Shown: positions 41,365 to 53,486, numbered from the stretch's first letter. The stretch is 64,000 nucleotides of DNA from Laccaria trichodermophora (GCA_018417955.1 JACTVC010000015.1:1248737-1312736); one strand, 5' to 3'. Numbers and translations are program-made. The notes: generated by a model not told the origin, from the letters alone.

Positions 41365-44251
41365 TCCAACCCAACCCCTTGGCGATTGCTTCCGAATGCG
41401 GATGAACCTGGATGAACCCTATCAAGCTGTCCAGCCTGTGCCTGACATTTCAGACTTTGGAAAAACAAGGTCGTGTTTGATGTCACCTGTGGTTGTCCAT
41501 TTTGCAAACAACGTTCGTCACCGGTTCACCTGTCAGACTGTCATGCAGTTAACGCAAGCACGGAGTCTCCTAAACAATCCTCGTTGGTTTGTTTCCAGCA
41601 GACAGTGTGTTCCGTGTCGTCCAGTGCAGGTCCAGTCCGTTGGTGATCCTCCTAGAACACCACAGTGCTGACTAATCACCGTCTATCACTCTTATAATTC
41701 AGGGGTGGCCCTGCCAAGGGTTGTCATGAATGTCCCCACGAGCCCCTCCAGGCCCCCACTGACGAAATAATAACGATCTCACCAAGCGACGGGATCTTCG
41801 TTTTCAATACCAGTTGTTTCTTCGCAAAATACGTGGTGCATCCTTGTCTTTGGCCCCACAACCTTTGGAACGTTCGATTGCTTCGACGTTGTTGGAATCT
41901 TGAGAGTTTATGTCGCAGAGTCAAGATTACACATGATTTAAAACGTCTGACACGCCCAGCACTTGGCACGTTCCTTTTTATCGGACCTCGCCGATGTGTT
42001 AGAATCTTCAGCAAGCTTGGGACGCTTGAGAGATCCAGAACGAGTTTCTGTTCTGTGCCAAATCTGGGAGGAGTTGAAAGTCAAATATTTTATGAATGGA
42101 TGAAGAATACAAATAGTGGATTTAGAGTAAGGCCTTTCAGAGACAAATCCCATTCAAGTGTTGGCGACCCTCACTTTGCGATATCGGAGATATCGCTGGG
42201 GGTTGAGCTGAGCATTCGTAGAATTTTCGAAGCCCATTAGCTCACTTCCTCAATAAACGATATTCAATCCCATCAGAAATCTTTCAAGAAACCTCAAAAC
42301 GCCAGCCTAGTTAACAATTAGCCTTTCGTATATGTGTGCATCTGAGCTAGATCGCAACAACTGTAACATACCTCTTGGGGTTTGATAAACCCATCAAGCC
42401 ATTCTGATGGCGCTGCAATTATTTGTGATACCTTGGCAATATAGGAAATGGGGGACAATAAAACACGGAGGTTTGAGGACCTGAAAATAAAACAAGACGC
42501 GGTATCACGAGGTTTTGGGGAAATTTGTTGAGGCCCAAGGGGGTAAGGGACCCATAATTTCCCATCTGCCACCAGAAAAAAAGCGACAAAATCTGACGAT
42601 GGAGTTCACGTTGGCCTTTTTTCTGGGAGCCTTCACTCGCCATACGCTCATTCTTCGAGTGAACCGTGAATATTGGATCCATCTACACACATTGCAAGAC
42701 CAGCCTTCAAACCTCCTGGGGTGAGAGACAGCGCCAGAGGATCCACAAGATAAACCCTAAACATCCAAAATCCGTTTCGGGGCTGGTACTGCGAGAGTCG
42801 GAGACAAGCTATCACTGCAGAGGTGGTAGCTAGTGGTGGGTGTCTAGACACCCGGTCAGAGAACCTGAGAGGTGAGGGCGCAACGAGTGCATCCACCTGA
42901 ACATCCAAGATCCGTTTCGGGGCTGGTACTGCGAGAGTCGGAGACAAGCTTTCACCGCAGGGGTGACGGGTGTCTGGAGACCCGGTCAGAGAGCCCGAGA
43001 GGTGAGGGCGCAATGAGTGCACCCACTGCACCCATGACCTGCGTAAAAGTTATCGCCAGTGCGGGCGTGCTCACAGTTTCAAACTTGATTCCCAGAAGAA
43101 GGCAGCTCTTCAGCACTGGATCCCTTGAAAATTAAGGGAGTGGACTTCGTGTCAACATCTTCAAATTTGCGGGCGACGCCATTAATTGAGAATAAGAAGA
43201 ATCTCAACCTGCACAGAGCATTACGATAATGTCGTCGGAGCATGGGCCGAGAATAAGGTTAGAATGAACCTGGGTGGGTATAACTCCGTCAGATAAGTCA
43301 GCTGTGACAAAAGATGTCAAAATGACGAACCTGGGGCTAACTCCCAACGTGGCCCATAGTTGACAGTAGCGAACCCACAGTCGCGAACCCACAGCCAGAT
43401 GGGGAATCCAAAGAAGGGGGGTCTCTCTCATCTTTGTCTGAAAGAAATTGTTTTACATCACGAGATTGAGGGGCGAGTTTTGCGTCGAATTCTTTTTTCT
43501 AGAAGCCTTTGGCACACACACCATTCACCTAGCTTCAAGAAAGACAAGTAAATTTGGGGACCATTCATATGCTGAGTAAGGCTCTCGGCCACCCCCACAA
43601 GTCCCCAGGATGAGAGATGGCCCCAAAGGAAAAACATGGTCGTGATCCAGAGTCCGTGTCGGGGTCAAGGCTGCAGAAGTCGGGGACAAGCTATCACCGC
43701 AGCTAAGGTGGCCTGAAGGGTGGTCAGAGCGCCAAGAGTGAGAACACCATGACGATACCCATTGCTCCTCAACGGCATGAATACCATCTGTCATTGGTGC
43801 GACTCGGAGTACGCCATTAAGGTCAATGCCGAAGTTGATGCAAGATAAGCAAACTCCTTGAAGTCGCAGGTCCTTTCGAATGAGGGACCCCGCTGGATGT
43901 CCGTGTATAATCATAACGGCTTGAACGTCGAAGCACTATGACAATCTTTGAATGTCGAATTGCCCTGGTGAGGAACGAGTTCCGAACCAATATTAGGGGG
44001 GTCGGGCATAACACGATCTTAAGAGTAAGTAAAATCAGAATCACTACACAAGCTCAGTGAGTATTTAAAATATCAACGAACGACATTGAAAAGACGGACC
44101 TGGGCTAAGTTACATGCCACCTGGCCAAGCGACATGCACATAGTTGGCAGTGGCAGAACGGCAATACTCAGCCATCACCGTCGCGTTACAAACTTGTGTC
44201 GTTTCTAAGTTGTTTCCAAGTTGTTCCTATTGCAACAGACAACAAACGACA
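41365..44251. other. Repeat-rich intergenic region
   Basis: No gene is supported. 42761-43030 is a 140-bp tandem duplication (AAATCCGTTTCGGGGCTGGT at 42768 recurs at 42908 with one change). A diverged third copy lies at about 43590-43740 (AGTCCGTGTCGGGGTCAAGG) and a fainter one near 41700-41760. The 135-codon ORF at 41833-42240 has no recognisable motif. These look like relics of one dispersed repeat family. Confidence 0.55.
42761..43030. repeat. 140-bp tandem duplication
   Basis: Two head-to-tail units starting at 42761 and 42901, sharing CATCCAA.ATCCGTTTCGGG, GAGAGTCGGAGACAAGCT and GACACCC/GAGACCCGGTCAGAGA. Non-coding. Confidence 0.8.
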
Positions 44252-45156
44252 ATGGCAGTCAAGACACACACTTGGATTTCTCTTTGGTTCCTCATAACCG
44301 TTCCCGTTGTTGCCTGGGACGTGGGGTATTGCTTTATGCGGTGAGTCACTCCCGAGACGCGCTTTTTTTCTTGCTCAACTTGCGGGGGGACTTTTCAGGC
44401 CTCGTTCGATGAAGGTGGGCGGTCCAGCAGGTTTTGAGCTTCAAAGGGTCCTAATCGCAGTAGGGTGGCGACCTTCATTGGATCTGGAAACCATATGCGC
44501 TTTATCAAGAGGTACGTACTCGCGCTGTTCGCGGGCTGAAGTTTGTTATCTGATGCCTATCTCATATGTCGCCTCATCCATTAGATTGACTATGTGACTA
44601 CCTCCCTATACCTGTTGCGTTGATCACCCCCGTCTCAAGATACTTAATAAAAAGGTTTATGGGCTGCCCGCCCTCAACTCAAAGAATGGATTCACGAACG
44701 CCCAAGGTACCCTTCCGTCCTCTGATGTCAGATATCCTTCCCTAACTAGTTCTTACTGTTAGCCTTGTTGAACGTCATTGAAACCTTCATGAACATAGCA
44801 TATCTCTACCTGGCCCATGTGGCTGCTTGGCCTCCAGCAAACATCATCGGTTTTGGTGCGGCATTGATGACACTCTCTAAGACGGTGTTATATGGGGTTC
44901 AGGAGTATTATTGCGGTTATTGCGCGGTCGGGCATAACGATTTCAAGACACTCTTGGTGTACTGGGTCATCCCCAATGGGTGCGCGGGACCTCTTCACTT
45001 TATATATCCTCTGCTGATATTAACTCTGGATGCCTATGTAGGCTCTGGATCGTGTTTCCTATCTTTATCGTCGCTCAATTGGGCAAGGACCTGGTCGAGT
45101 CGCTAAATCGTGCAGCGAAGGCAGAAGCGAAATACGCATCCAAGAAAATCAAGTAA
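44252..45156 (+). CDS. Small multipass membrane protein, EXPERA/EBP-like (tentative)
   Basis: Seven exons (44252-44340, 44399-44414, 44464-44511, 44585-44593, 44655-44706, 44763-44979, 45042-45156) give 181 aa. Two exons are very short (16 and 9 nt). The product has about five hydrophobic segments: ISLWFLITVPVVAWDVGYCFM, then PRSMKGGDLHWIWKPYALYQEIDYVYG, FTNAQALLNVIETFMNIAYLYLAHV, a Gly/Ala-rich helix, TLLVYWVIPNGLWIVFPIFIV, and a basic Lys-rich tail (KASKKIK-like) that could be an ER retrieval signal. Such sequences are common as uncharacterised Agaricomycete proteins and remind me of the EXPERA fold of sterol isomerases. The function is not established. Frame and phases are consistent throughout. 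Confidence 0.8.
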
Positions 45157-46276
45157 AATTTCTTTATCTTAACTTTTATATATAAGCGCATGTACTCGTG
45201 GATCTCAAGAAATATACCCCGTCGCCTCTGACTCACATTCCTTACCCATATCATGATTCTTGCATGATTCTATAAACGCAAGCAAGAATATCATTGACCC
45301 ACATACAATATACATATGCAATTATCTAATTTATACATAGGCGATATAAGGATACGAGTTGCAGAGGCTAGAAACAAGGAACGTAGGACAAGTAGTCTGG
45401 TCCCCAAAATTCAAAGGTTAGATGACCAGACAACAGGGCGAAAAGGTCGCGCCTTCAAATTTTGTCTAGATTGACTGGAACCACAAAAACACTGGCACCC
45501 AGGAGGGACCACCACCTTGCCTTCGATGGGTGAAACCGCAGCTTTCGGGATGTAGAACTCCGTCATAGCCATGATCGGCTCAGTGGCGACGAAAGCAATG
45601 TAGTGTAAGCCCATGTAATGGGAGATCATTGACGTGGAGTAACAAAGATGAGTGAGAGCAAGCGTAACACCAGGTATATTTCGAGATTGGGATTGCACTC
45701 GGAATGGCTGGAGGAGGCACCAGCTATACTCTCTGGACTTCGTTCGGGCAGGCAGATTTCTAAAACGCCTGGACGCGGAAGGGTCACGGTAGATGGTTTT
45801 ATTGGCCAGATCGACCTTGCTTGCATTTGACTGGAACCGACAATGGACTCGACAAGATGGATGAGCGTATAGCCCAGATACCGAGGGGAGTCTGTAAACA
45901 TGGTGAATCCGATGAAACCTACTAAATAAATGTGGCGTCCTGTCGCAAAGAGTGGGTCGAGGTCAAGGTCGTGGTTGAAGTGACTCTAGAGGGTGGCGAT
46001 GGTTGAGCCCTGAACATTGCAGAGGGGGGCCAAAAAGCTTCATATGTCTGGATCCTGCGCTTTCTCAAGACTTCGGACCACGAGTTCGAGAATGGTCATT
46101 GAGTCATAATTGATTGAGTGCGAGCCTTCAAATTGGAAAGGTAAAAATGCCCCGGACATGAAGACCAAAGTCAACGTTGGATTATAGTAAAACACAAGGA
46201 CAGTAGACACGACAGAAAATGGCATCTAGTATATCAATCAACTGTCAAGTCAATGGGAATTGGTTTAAACTCACAA
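45157..46276 (-). repeat. Inverted copy of the small-gene 3' block (unit D)
   Basis: About 45626-46276, read on the minus strand, matches the 3' blocks of units A-C: GTGAGT.. after the gene, then LVVRSLEKAQDPDI, and TDSPRYLGYTLIHLVESIVGSSQ near 45830-45900. 45157-45625 holds the 3' flank of the membrane-protein gene and no gene. Confidence 0.7.
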
Positions 46277-46732
46277 TCATCGAATGGAAACAAACCACCC
46301 CGGTTCTTCCGTAAACCCGTCCTTAGCCAGAATCTCCTTCAATTGCTCCAGTTGGTCACCATTTGGGATGAGACTACCGTCACGACGAAGGCACTTGCCA
46401 AAATGCAGAACGAACCTGCGCTTCTTGTTGACATAAGCCGACGAGAAGTGTATCTTGGGGTACCCTGGCCATATCTCCATGCATTGCGCTTCGAGGTAGC
46501 TTAACACGCCAATCATTCGACTAACTGCGAGTCTCTGACGTTCCTCTTCATTCGTATCAGGTGGAAGAGGTGAGGCCTTGTCTAAACAGTTGCATATCAC
46601 CGCTGGGTCGGGAGGAAATCCATACACAAGAGGGTTGGGCTCGCAGGAAGGTCTTGCAACATGAGCACGCTGAGCAGGCAAAAGTTTGTCCAAAGCTGCG
46701 GTGCGTTCGCCAGTTATAATGAGGTCCTTCAT
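46277..46732 (-). CDS. Unknown small-protein family, copy D (inverted, altered start)
   Basis: 151 aa from ATG 46732. The core is well preserved: TGERTAALDKLLPAQRAHVARPS, LVYGFPPDPAVICNCLDKASPLPP, EEERQRLAVSRMIGVLSYLEAQCMEIWPGYPKIHFS, LHFGKCLRRDGSLIPNGDQLEQLKEILAKDGF, EEPGWFVSIR. The ancestral start (MQRNE..) lies at 46742 but is 10 bp from the current frame, so a deletion shifted it and removed the PPVFS segment. The frame is open further upstream to about 46864, so a longer N-terminus is possible. The lone cysteine of YNCFDK is followed by Leu here (CNCLDK). Thirty kb from the other copies and on the opposite strand. Function unknown. Confidence 0.6.
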   Translation of the reverse strand: MKDLIITGERTAALDKLLPAQRAHVARPSCEPNPLVYGFPPDPAVICNCLDKASPLPPDTNEEERQRLAVSRMIGVLSYLEAQCMEIWPGYPKIHFSSAYVNKKRRFVLHFGKCLRRDGSLIPNGDQLEQLKEILAKDGFTEEPGWFVSIR

Positions 46733-46886
46733 TCCGCTGCATGGAAAAGGATAGGGGAGGACGAGAGGGAGGTTGGGGAAGGCTCTGGCCAAGCGCCTAC
46801 AGCACGTGGCCAAACCCTCATTTACAAAAACTCGCATAAATAATTTCCTTTCTTCACATACCACATGGCTCCATACTATAAAGCAT

Positions 46887-48385
46887 TCAAAAATGAAAGA
46901 ATCTCGTCATGCCTCCCACCGTTGTTGGCGCTTGCGGGTCCAAGTTCTGTGCCGCAGGTATACTACCGTATCTCCTCAGCGCCGGTCTCCACTTCGGGCT
47001 GGTCGTGAGCGGGATGTCCTCTCCAAAGTCATCTGCATTCCATCTGTTTTCAGGGATTCCGTATCCATCATATGTGCTTGCGCCGTTGACCATGATATCC
47101 TCTTCTAGAGACATCTCTTCCTGAACCCATTGGTCGAGCCTGCTATCCTTTCGCCTAAATCGTAACCCAAAGTGATACAAAGAGGTTGGGGAAAATACGC
47201 CAAGAAGCTTTTGTAAAGGCTCGAGGACAACGACAACCCGAGAAATTACTGGAGCATGCAGTCGTTCGTCGGCCATATTCAGCGCCCGTGGTGATACGGC
47301 GAGAGCAGACGCGCAGATAACTGCGAAACTTTCGCGAGGGACGATAAGTCTCCGTCAGCTGAATCATCTGGCTCACAGAAGAGCATGCTCACACGACTAG
47401 GAGAAAAACTACAACAGTCCGCCCTCTGATCTTGTTTAGCCTGGGGTTAGGCTTCAACATTTCCTCGCCCTCTTTATCCTCTTCGGCCGCCGGTGAGGTA
47501 TCGTCTATGCCATCTTCTGCCGACAACAACTGTAAAACAGCTTTGGCGCTGCTTCTTTGCTCCACCGAACACCCGTATTGGGTGATCCATAAGAAGGAAT
47601 GTATCCCCCCACGGTCCCCAACAAATCGAAGATCATCATCGCCTTCGAGGCTACATTGAAAAGCGATTCTAGCCGATTGCCACAGCATACTGTCGCCCAC
47701 ACCTCCGTTCAGATGCAAGACAATTGTCGTTATTACTTTTTGTTTGGCCTCTCAGCCGTTATCCATGTGGAATCGTTAGCAAACTCACAGCTATGGTCCC
47801 CCTCCCCTGTTGCAAGTGATGCAACAACCTCTGCATCGGTTGTCACTACCCTCCTTCTCCCGACCGCAGTCAAAACCCAGCTTGGATCGTTGTTCTCGAC
47901 TTCGTCTGAGGACCAATCGATAACTGCTGTAAATATGCGAGGCCATCGGTCAATGACATAAAATGAAGTAATGGTGAATAGGCACACCCGTCATGCATAC
48001 CCAAGTCACTTCTGGACACTATGGACCAACATTCCGAAGATATTGTCGACATTCCAGGATTCCAATGACGAAGTAGGGAACTTACCGATGGTTCCGAGTC
48101 AGTTGGCTCCCTGTCCATTCCACCAGCGAAGACTAGTTCGTACGCAATTCTCGACCTCCGCGTTTCTCCATACACTACTCCCGCGTCGACGGACTTCCTC
48201 GCCCCGCCTCTAAATAACGGACACAAATCATATCTTTGTCCGGAAAACTCGAACGCACAATCTTTACTTCGTAAATCATGATTAGCCGGTATCTTATGCG
48301 GTAGAGTAATCGCATGCGATTGGATGATCAGGAGGATCAATATGGTCAGGAATGCAAGCAACGAGGACGAGGCCAGCAACGACAT
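46887..48385 (-). CDS. Atg27-like type I membrane protein with MRH domain
   Basis: Five exons (48385-48086, 48018-47988, 47926-47789, 47735-47393, 47328-46887) give 417 aa. ATG 48385 (MSLLASSS) is used; upstream in-frame starts are TTG only. A signal peptide (LLAFLTILILLIIQSHA) precedes a lumenal domain with KDCAFEFSGQRYDLCPL, CPEVTWVCMT, IVLHLNGG and LWITQYGCS, the pattern of mannose-6-phosphate-receptor-homology proteins such as Atg27. One membrane helix follows (VVVFLLVVVFAVICASALAV), then a tail of about 135 residues. Yeast Atg27 cycles Atg9 vesicles between Golgi and vacuole. The tail is longer than in yeast and sequence identity looks low, so orthology is probable but not certain. Confidence 0.75.
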
Positions 48386-48914
48386 GATGCGAGGCAGCTC
48401 AGTCAATGGTGATTCACGGTATGATGGGGCTTGTTGCAGGAACCTCTCGTGCCTACATAAAGAGGAAGAGCGGCAGCGAGCCTGCCCCTAGAAATGGTAA
48501 CGGTAATTCAATCGCCATGTCCTCAATTGGCCGCATGGGGTCGTCGGGGATGATCTCCTGACTTGACCTGGCTATTTATCAAGTCCTCACTGGGCCTCGT
48601 CTGGCCTCGTGAGCACCCAGCCCCCTATGTACCTAGCCTCTCGTAGCCCGCTATATTTCTCGCTGCGCACTGCTAAGTAGGAGAATGGAGACAGAAATCT
48701 AGGCGAAGGGCATCGCATGTACTTCACTTAGAACTAGAGTATATATCTGCATCTAGTCATGTATGACGCTTCTACACCCTCATTTTCTCGATATAACAAA
48801 CACAAAAGAAAAGCTGAGAGTCGGATCATTTCCGTTGGCCCAATATGTGGGCAAAACGCAAATTTGATTGGGCGTCCGGAGGTGTTTGGTCGAGTTTGGG
48901 TTACAAGATTGAAG
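48386..48914. other. Upstream region of the Atg27-like gene
   Basis: 529 bp between the Atg27-like start and the transposon nest. No gene supported. Confidence 0.5.
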
Positions 48915-49202
48915 TACAGTCGCGGACAAACAAAGTCAACAAAAAATATCAAAGTTTACCAAATTCTTCGAAAATAGTCTTAATCGACGCGGATTGATGA
49001 GACGATTCCAACAATACCAATTTCATCAAATTTTATCGAGCCGTTCCCTCATAAACTTCCAAATAAGGTTTTTAGGCCCTCAAAATTTGGCAGGACCGTG
49101 AGAATTGGTCTAAAAATCATGAAAAATAGTGCAATCGACTGCTTTTGATGAGAGGCAAATGATCCTGTAATATTGGAAGGTTCTGTCGAGCCGTTTTGGC
49201 TA

Positions 49203-49963
49203 AGGTAGAGGACATCCACTTCCTTCCAACGTCACGTGTTGAGCGTGACAATTCCAAAAGCGTCTACCTTTCTACAATAATGTTCCTCAAATAATAACAA
49301 AAACTTTTCAGGACAATCGGTTTCCATAGAATTGTTTCAAAAGTAGTCGCAATGTTGTAGAAATAAAGAAATCAGGAGAAAATTGAATATTTAGCGTGAT
49401 TGCCCAGAAATACTGCCAACCCAGCTATATTCTGCGGCGCGTCTCGCGGAATCCTATTCAAAGTGCGACTAGAATGCCAAAACAAAGCATGCAGTCCAAG
49501 TATGTCAAATCTGATATTTTTCGAGGTTCGCCACGCGAGCTGACCGCTTTATGGATGGCCGTCAAGCTGCTTGGGCAGCACACAAATATCAAGGACACCG
49601 TGTTCTCCCACAAAAACTTATGGATGACATGGAAAAAGCAAAGATCCATCAAATTTGCTCTATCCAGAGCATCTACTCGACTGTTTGCCTTTCCATTTCA
49701 TCAATTCCTGCCATGTTACTGTACATAATTTCGTATTTTTGGGGGATTAGACCGAGTTCTTACTCTTATAACTTTTAATTTTGTATATAAATGCTTAATC
49801 TAGTTTTAAACGATTCTATGGTCTTCGATTTTGCGATTTGTGGGTGAGTAATATCTGATTCTCATTTCTCTTATTTTCTCTAGGTGTAGTTCCCGATTTA
49901 GATGAGGATGTCACAGCAAAGTAACTGCACGTGACGTTGGAAGGAAGTGGATGTCCTCTACCT
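49203..49963. mobile_element. 761-bp TA-target transposon (Z) inserted in E2
   Basis: Perfect 36-bp terminal inverted repeats (49203-49238 beginning AGGTAGAGGACATCCACTTC, and 49928-49963), flanked by TA at 49201-49202 and 49964-49965. The interior has a 110-codon ORF (49396-49728) and an overlapping one in another frame (49551-49778). They could be remnants of a Tc1/mariner transposase, but I see no DDE motif, so Z is non-autonomous or decayed. Confidence 0.88.
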
Positions 49964-50043
49964 TAAATAAATTCGAAAAGAATGACCTAAAATAGAAATT
50001 GATCGGTAATCAGGGCCCGCTCGGTGCCTTTCGGAGACCCTTA

Positions 50044-50724
50044 CAGTCGCGGACAAACAAAGACAACAAATTTGATATCTCGGCCCCCAGCCAATATTTC
50101 GGCAATATTTTTTCAGAATCTTGATCAGCTCGTCGAAATACGTCGAAAAACACACCTTTGAAGTTTTTCCCACGAGCGGATGTGTTCCGCCAAATTTTTG
50201 GTCAAATTTTTCGAAATATGTAGCCCCAATTCAGGGTCCTAGGTGACCAAATTTACCTCAAAGTGGCTCATGATGGAGTTGAATTTCTGAAAATGATTTG
50301 TGTGTCAGCAGCGGCGCCTTTGGCCACTGTAATTCTGGTAAACACTCTTCAACTAAGACTTAAGGGTCTCCGAAAGGCACCGAGCGGGCCCTGATTACCG
50401 ATCAATTTCTATTTTAGGTCATTCTTTTCGAATTTATTTAGCCAAAACGGCTCGACAGAACCTTCCAATATTACAGGATCATTTGCCTCTCATCAAAAGC
50501 AGTCGATTGCACTATTTTTCATGATTTTTAGACCAATTCTCACGGTCCTGCCAAATTTTGAGGGCCTAAAAACCTTATTTGGAAGTTTATGAGGGAACGG
50601 CTCGATAAAATTTGATGAAATTGGTATTGTTGGAATCGTCTCATCAATCCGCGTCGATTAAGACTATTTTCGAAGAATTTGGTAAACTTTGATATTTTTT
50701 GTTGACTTTGTTTGTCCGCGACTG
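50044..50724. mobile_element. 681-bp MITE (inner copy, E1) inserted in its own sibling
   Basis: Starts CAGTCGCGGACAAACAAAG at 50044, ends with the reverse complement at 50724, TA at 50042-50043 and 50725-50726. Its internal junction GACT-TA-AGGG is, in reverse complement, the exact site (CCCT-TA-AGTC) where it sits in E2. Very few differences from E2 (one seen, CATCATGAGC versus CATCGTGAGC), so the family moved recently. Confidence 0.9.
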
Positions 50725-51045
50725 TAAGTCTTAGTTGAAGAGTGTTTACCAGAATTACAGTGGCCAAAGGCGCCGCTGCTGACACACAAATCATTTTCAG
50801 AAATTCAACTCCATCGTGAGCCACTTTGAGGTAAATTTGGTCACCTAGGACCCTGAATTGGGGCTACATATTTCGAAAAATTTGACCAAAAATTTGGCGG
50901 AACACATCCGCTCGTGGGAAAAACTTCAAAGGTGTGTTTTTCGACGTATTTCGACGAGCTGATCAAGATTCTGAAAAAATATTGCCGAAATATTGGCTGG
51001 GGGCCGAGATATCAAATTTGTTGTCTTTGTTTGTCCGCGACTGTA

Positions 51046-51975
51046 GGATGTGCCCAGAAAAGTCGCAAATATTTTCTGAAGTACTCAACTCTATAGGGTC
51101 GGACCATGTTCTCTGCCTTCAAAACTTCCAGTTTTCCTCCACTAGCTTGAGTGGGTTTATTTTGCATACTTACACACTTGTTCCCCGACTCTGGAACAGA
51201 GAGGGTTCTGTCAGAACGATAAAGCTCCATCCTTGCAAAAGTTGTGTGATGGCTTCCCACGAATTTCGGCTTGTTCCGTTTTTTGTTCCTTTTGGTAAGG
51301 GTCCCTAAAATCTCGGCTGGCCTCCGAGGAGCGAACCGCGCTAGCGGTTCGGCGACGAGCAGGCAACTCAACTAATAGTAATACTTAGAAGATTTTTCAG
51401 GCGGGTTGTATAAATTACATTATTTCAAACAGAGTCGGGGACTGGCGCTTGCGCCGCTAAACGATATTTTAATCAGTCGGAGCATCAGTACCTGAATGGG
51501 AGACACACACCTTCTAGAGAACGGATGAGGGTTCCCAGCGTTCGTAGCTGGAGGTAAATAGTCAACTTTTCTGTCAACCAGCGTTTCGATTGAAATTGCC
51601 AGGTTGGACGTGCGACTGGTCTGGAATATTGACCTTCAGAACGAGTTCACAAAAGCGATCACTGGGGAAACCTTTTCATTGACCGACGGCAGGTTCCCCT
51701 CTATGTCAAACCTCCGCGTTTGTGAGATTTGAGATAGATGGATAGAGAGTGGTGTGTCGTCATTGTTGTCTCGAAGATCTCTGCGAGCATTCAGGCTGTG
51801 TGATGAATTTAGTCCCTTTTTTTTTTTCTTGCGATTTTGTGGTTGATTGAACCTACGCTGCAAGGTATGAATTGAGGTATACTGTTAAGCCAATAAGCCA
51901 ATGGTGTTAATTCCCGTCATTTTTTTAAGGGAAAGATACAACCCACGTTTGCTTAGGAGGAGGTAGATGCCTAGG
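51046..51975. other. Spacer between transposon nest and DUF6534-like gene
   Basis: 930 bp without a supported gene. A T-run at 51817-51830. The right part is the 3' flank of the minus-strand gene. Confidence 0.5.
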
Positions 51976-53486
51976 TCAAAAGCTGTAAGGAGCGAGAGTT
52001 GAATTCCAAAAAATATAAATACCAAGGAAGATGAGGTTGTCAGGCATTACAACATACATGATCATTCCGAGGGTTGCGTCAAGTCTAAAGTTAGATCCAA
52101 TGTCAGAGATAAACGAAACAGCCCGATCCAGAAATACATACGCAACAATCATGCCGGTGTTGACAGTGTATAGTATAAGCACTTTGATCAGAGAGTCGGT
52201 CCTAAAAACGGAAGTTCATTTCAATTGAGATTCACAAAAAAATGGACACACTTTCGGAAGCCCGTCCGGGAGCGATTGAGCAGATAGCACAGCGCTAACG
52301 CAAGACTAAGATCACTTGTGGTACCCACAGCAAATGTCAGATACATCAAGAACTGGAGACGAGAAGGTTAAACGGCGGCGAAAGGGTCCAAAGAATGCCG
52401 GGAATCGCACCGAAATTTTCTTCAGCTCTGGGAAAGAGGGAACTCCAAAACTGTTGGAAATTATAAATCCACAGTGCATTCGGAAGGTAAATAAAACACG
52501 TACGCTTTCACAGTGATAACTAAACGAATATTTGGTGAAAATCAACCAAAAATAGGGATGAAAGACATACTGAGGCCGACGACTAGAGATATAGACAACG
52601 GTAAAACACAATTTATCTCACTTGGCGTTGAAAGTACTTGCCTAGATCCGTGGTCGATACGGCCATCTGTAAGCCATATTACTTAGCAATCAAAATGGTG
52701 TCCAGCATTTCTGTACTTACAATCCAGCCTGTTAGCAGTCTATTTCCTTTGCTGACTGACAGAACATCACTGTAGATCTAGAGAAGCATTCGCAAAATAC
52801 ATCGCACTTACGCCGATATATACGGAAGGCAAACATCGTCCGAATGATGAAGTTGGAAAGCGACTGGAGGATACCAGGCTGTGTGAAAGACACATAGTAT
52901 TTCCAAGGACGTGTAAGTGACTCACCGTAATGGTGACATGGATCTGCCAGAAGATTGTAATGAGAGCTTCAACTATGATAAGACGTTGCACATACGATGA
53001 CGCTCCTTTGAGAAGATGAAGCAATCATACGCAACTAGAAAAGTATATGCACTTACCATACTGGCACCAGAAGTGCAAAAGGATTGACATAATTGGTGAC
53101 CATGTAGTGATAAAGAATGTGGGTGTTCAACGCCGAGTCGAATGTATCCAGAATCCTGTTCTTATCCACTCGTGACCAGTCTTTAAAGCTTAGCGTAGCC
53201 TGACTAACAGAAGAAATGCGACCTTACGATATAATGAGCATTTCCACCTTCTAATAACATGTAGAACACACCGTAAATTTAATAAAAGGACGATCCTTTG
53301 ACGGACTGGTAAAATACGAATAACTCTGAACACAGGTCACGCCCCAGAGCCTGTCATAGAATAAACGAGTTGGCCTTCGATAATAGGTTGAGGTAGGACA
53401 TACGCCATGGCGACCATGCCACCAATGAGGAGCGCCCCAAGCGAATTGTCGAACTTGGGAAGTTTATTACCTGGAAAAAGCGACAT
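51976..53486 (-). CDS. DUF6534-type multipass membrane protein, exon chain partly unresolved
   Basis: First exons are clear: 53486-53404, 53350-53272, 53222-53209, 53155-53057. They spell DNSLGALLIGGMVAMALWGVTCVQSYSYF, KDRPFIKFTVAFLLILDTFDSALNTHILYHYMVTNY and FALLVPVW, the hallmark of the Agaricomycete DUF6534 family (about seven membrane helices, function unknown). Later pieces are VEALITIFWQ, FAFRIYR, LSVSKGNRLLTGWI and the last exon TDSLIKVLILYTVNTGMIV..FIS.., VVMPDNLIFLGIYIFWN, stopping at 51976-51978. After the fourth exon (about 53000) I cannot join the next one in phase; the frame shifts by one base, so the gene may carry an indel. Treat it as possibly broken. Confidence 0.65.

Larger units (their letters stand above)
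48917..51043. mobile_element. 681-bp TA-target MITE (outer copy, E2), interrupted by two other elements
   Basis: Ends are CAGTCGCGGACAAACAAAG (48917-48935) and its reverse complement (51025-51043), flanked by TA on both sides (48915-48916 and 51044-51045). After removing the two nested elements and one TA each, 681 bp remain: 48917-49202, 49966-50043 and 50727-51043. This is exactly the length of the inner copy E1, of which it is a near-identical reverse complement. TA duplication and CAGT-type termini fit Tc1/mariner (pogo/Fot1-like) families. It has no transposase. Confidence 0.88.

Noticed and set aside
41833..42240. 135-codon plus-strand ORF
   Set aside because: Composition and context give no support and it lies in a repeat-rich spacer.
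49396..49728. Intact Tc1/mariner transposase in element Z
   Set aside because: The frame is short and no DDE/DDD motif was found, so it was kept only as a possible remnant.
48917..50724. Reading the nested region as one long palindromic foldback element
   Set aside because: The A-B-A'-B' order cannot come from a simple foldback. Two equal 681-bp elements in opposite orientation explain all junctions and TA duplications.
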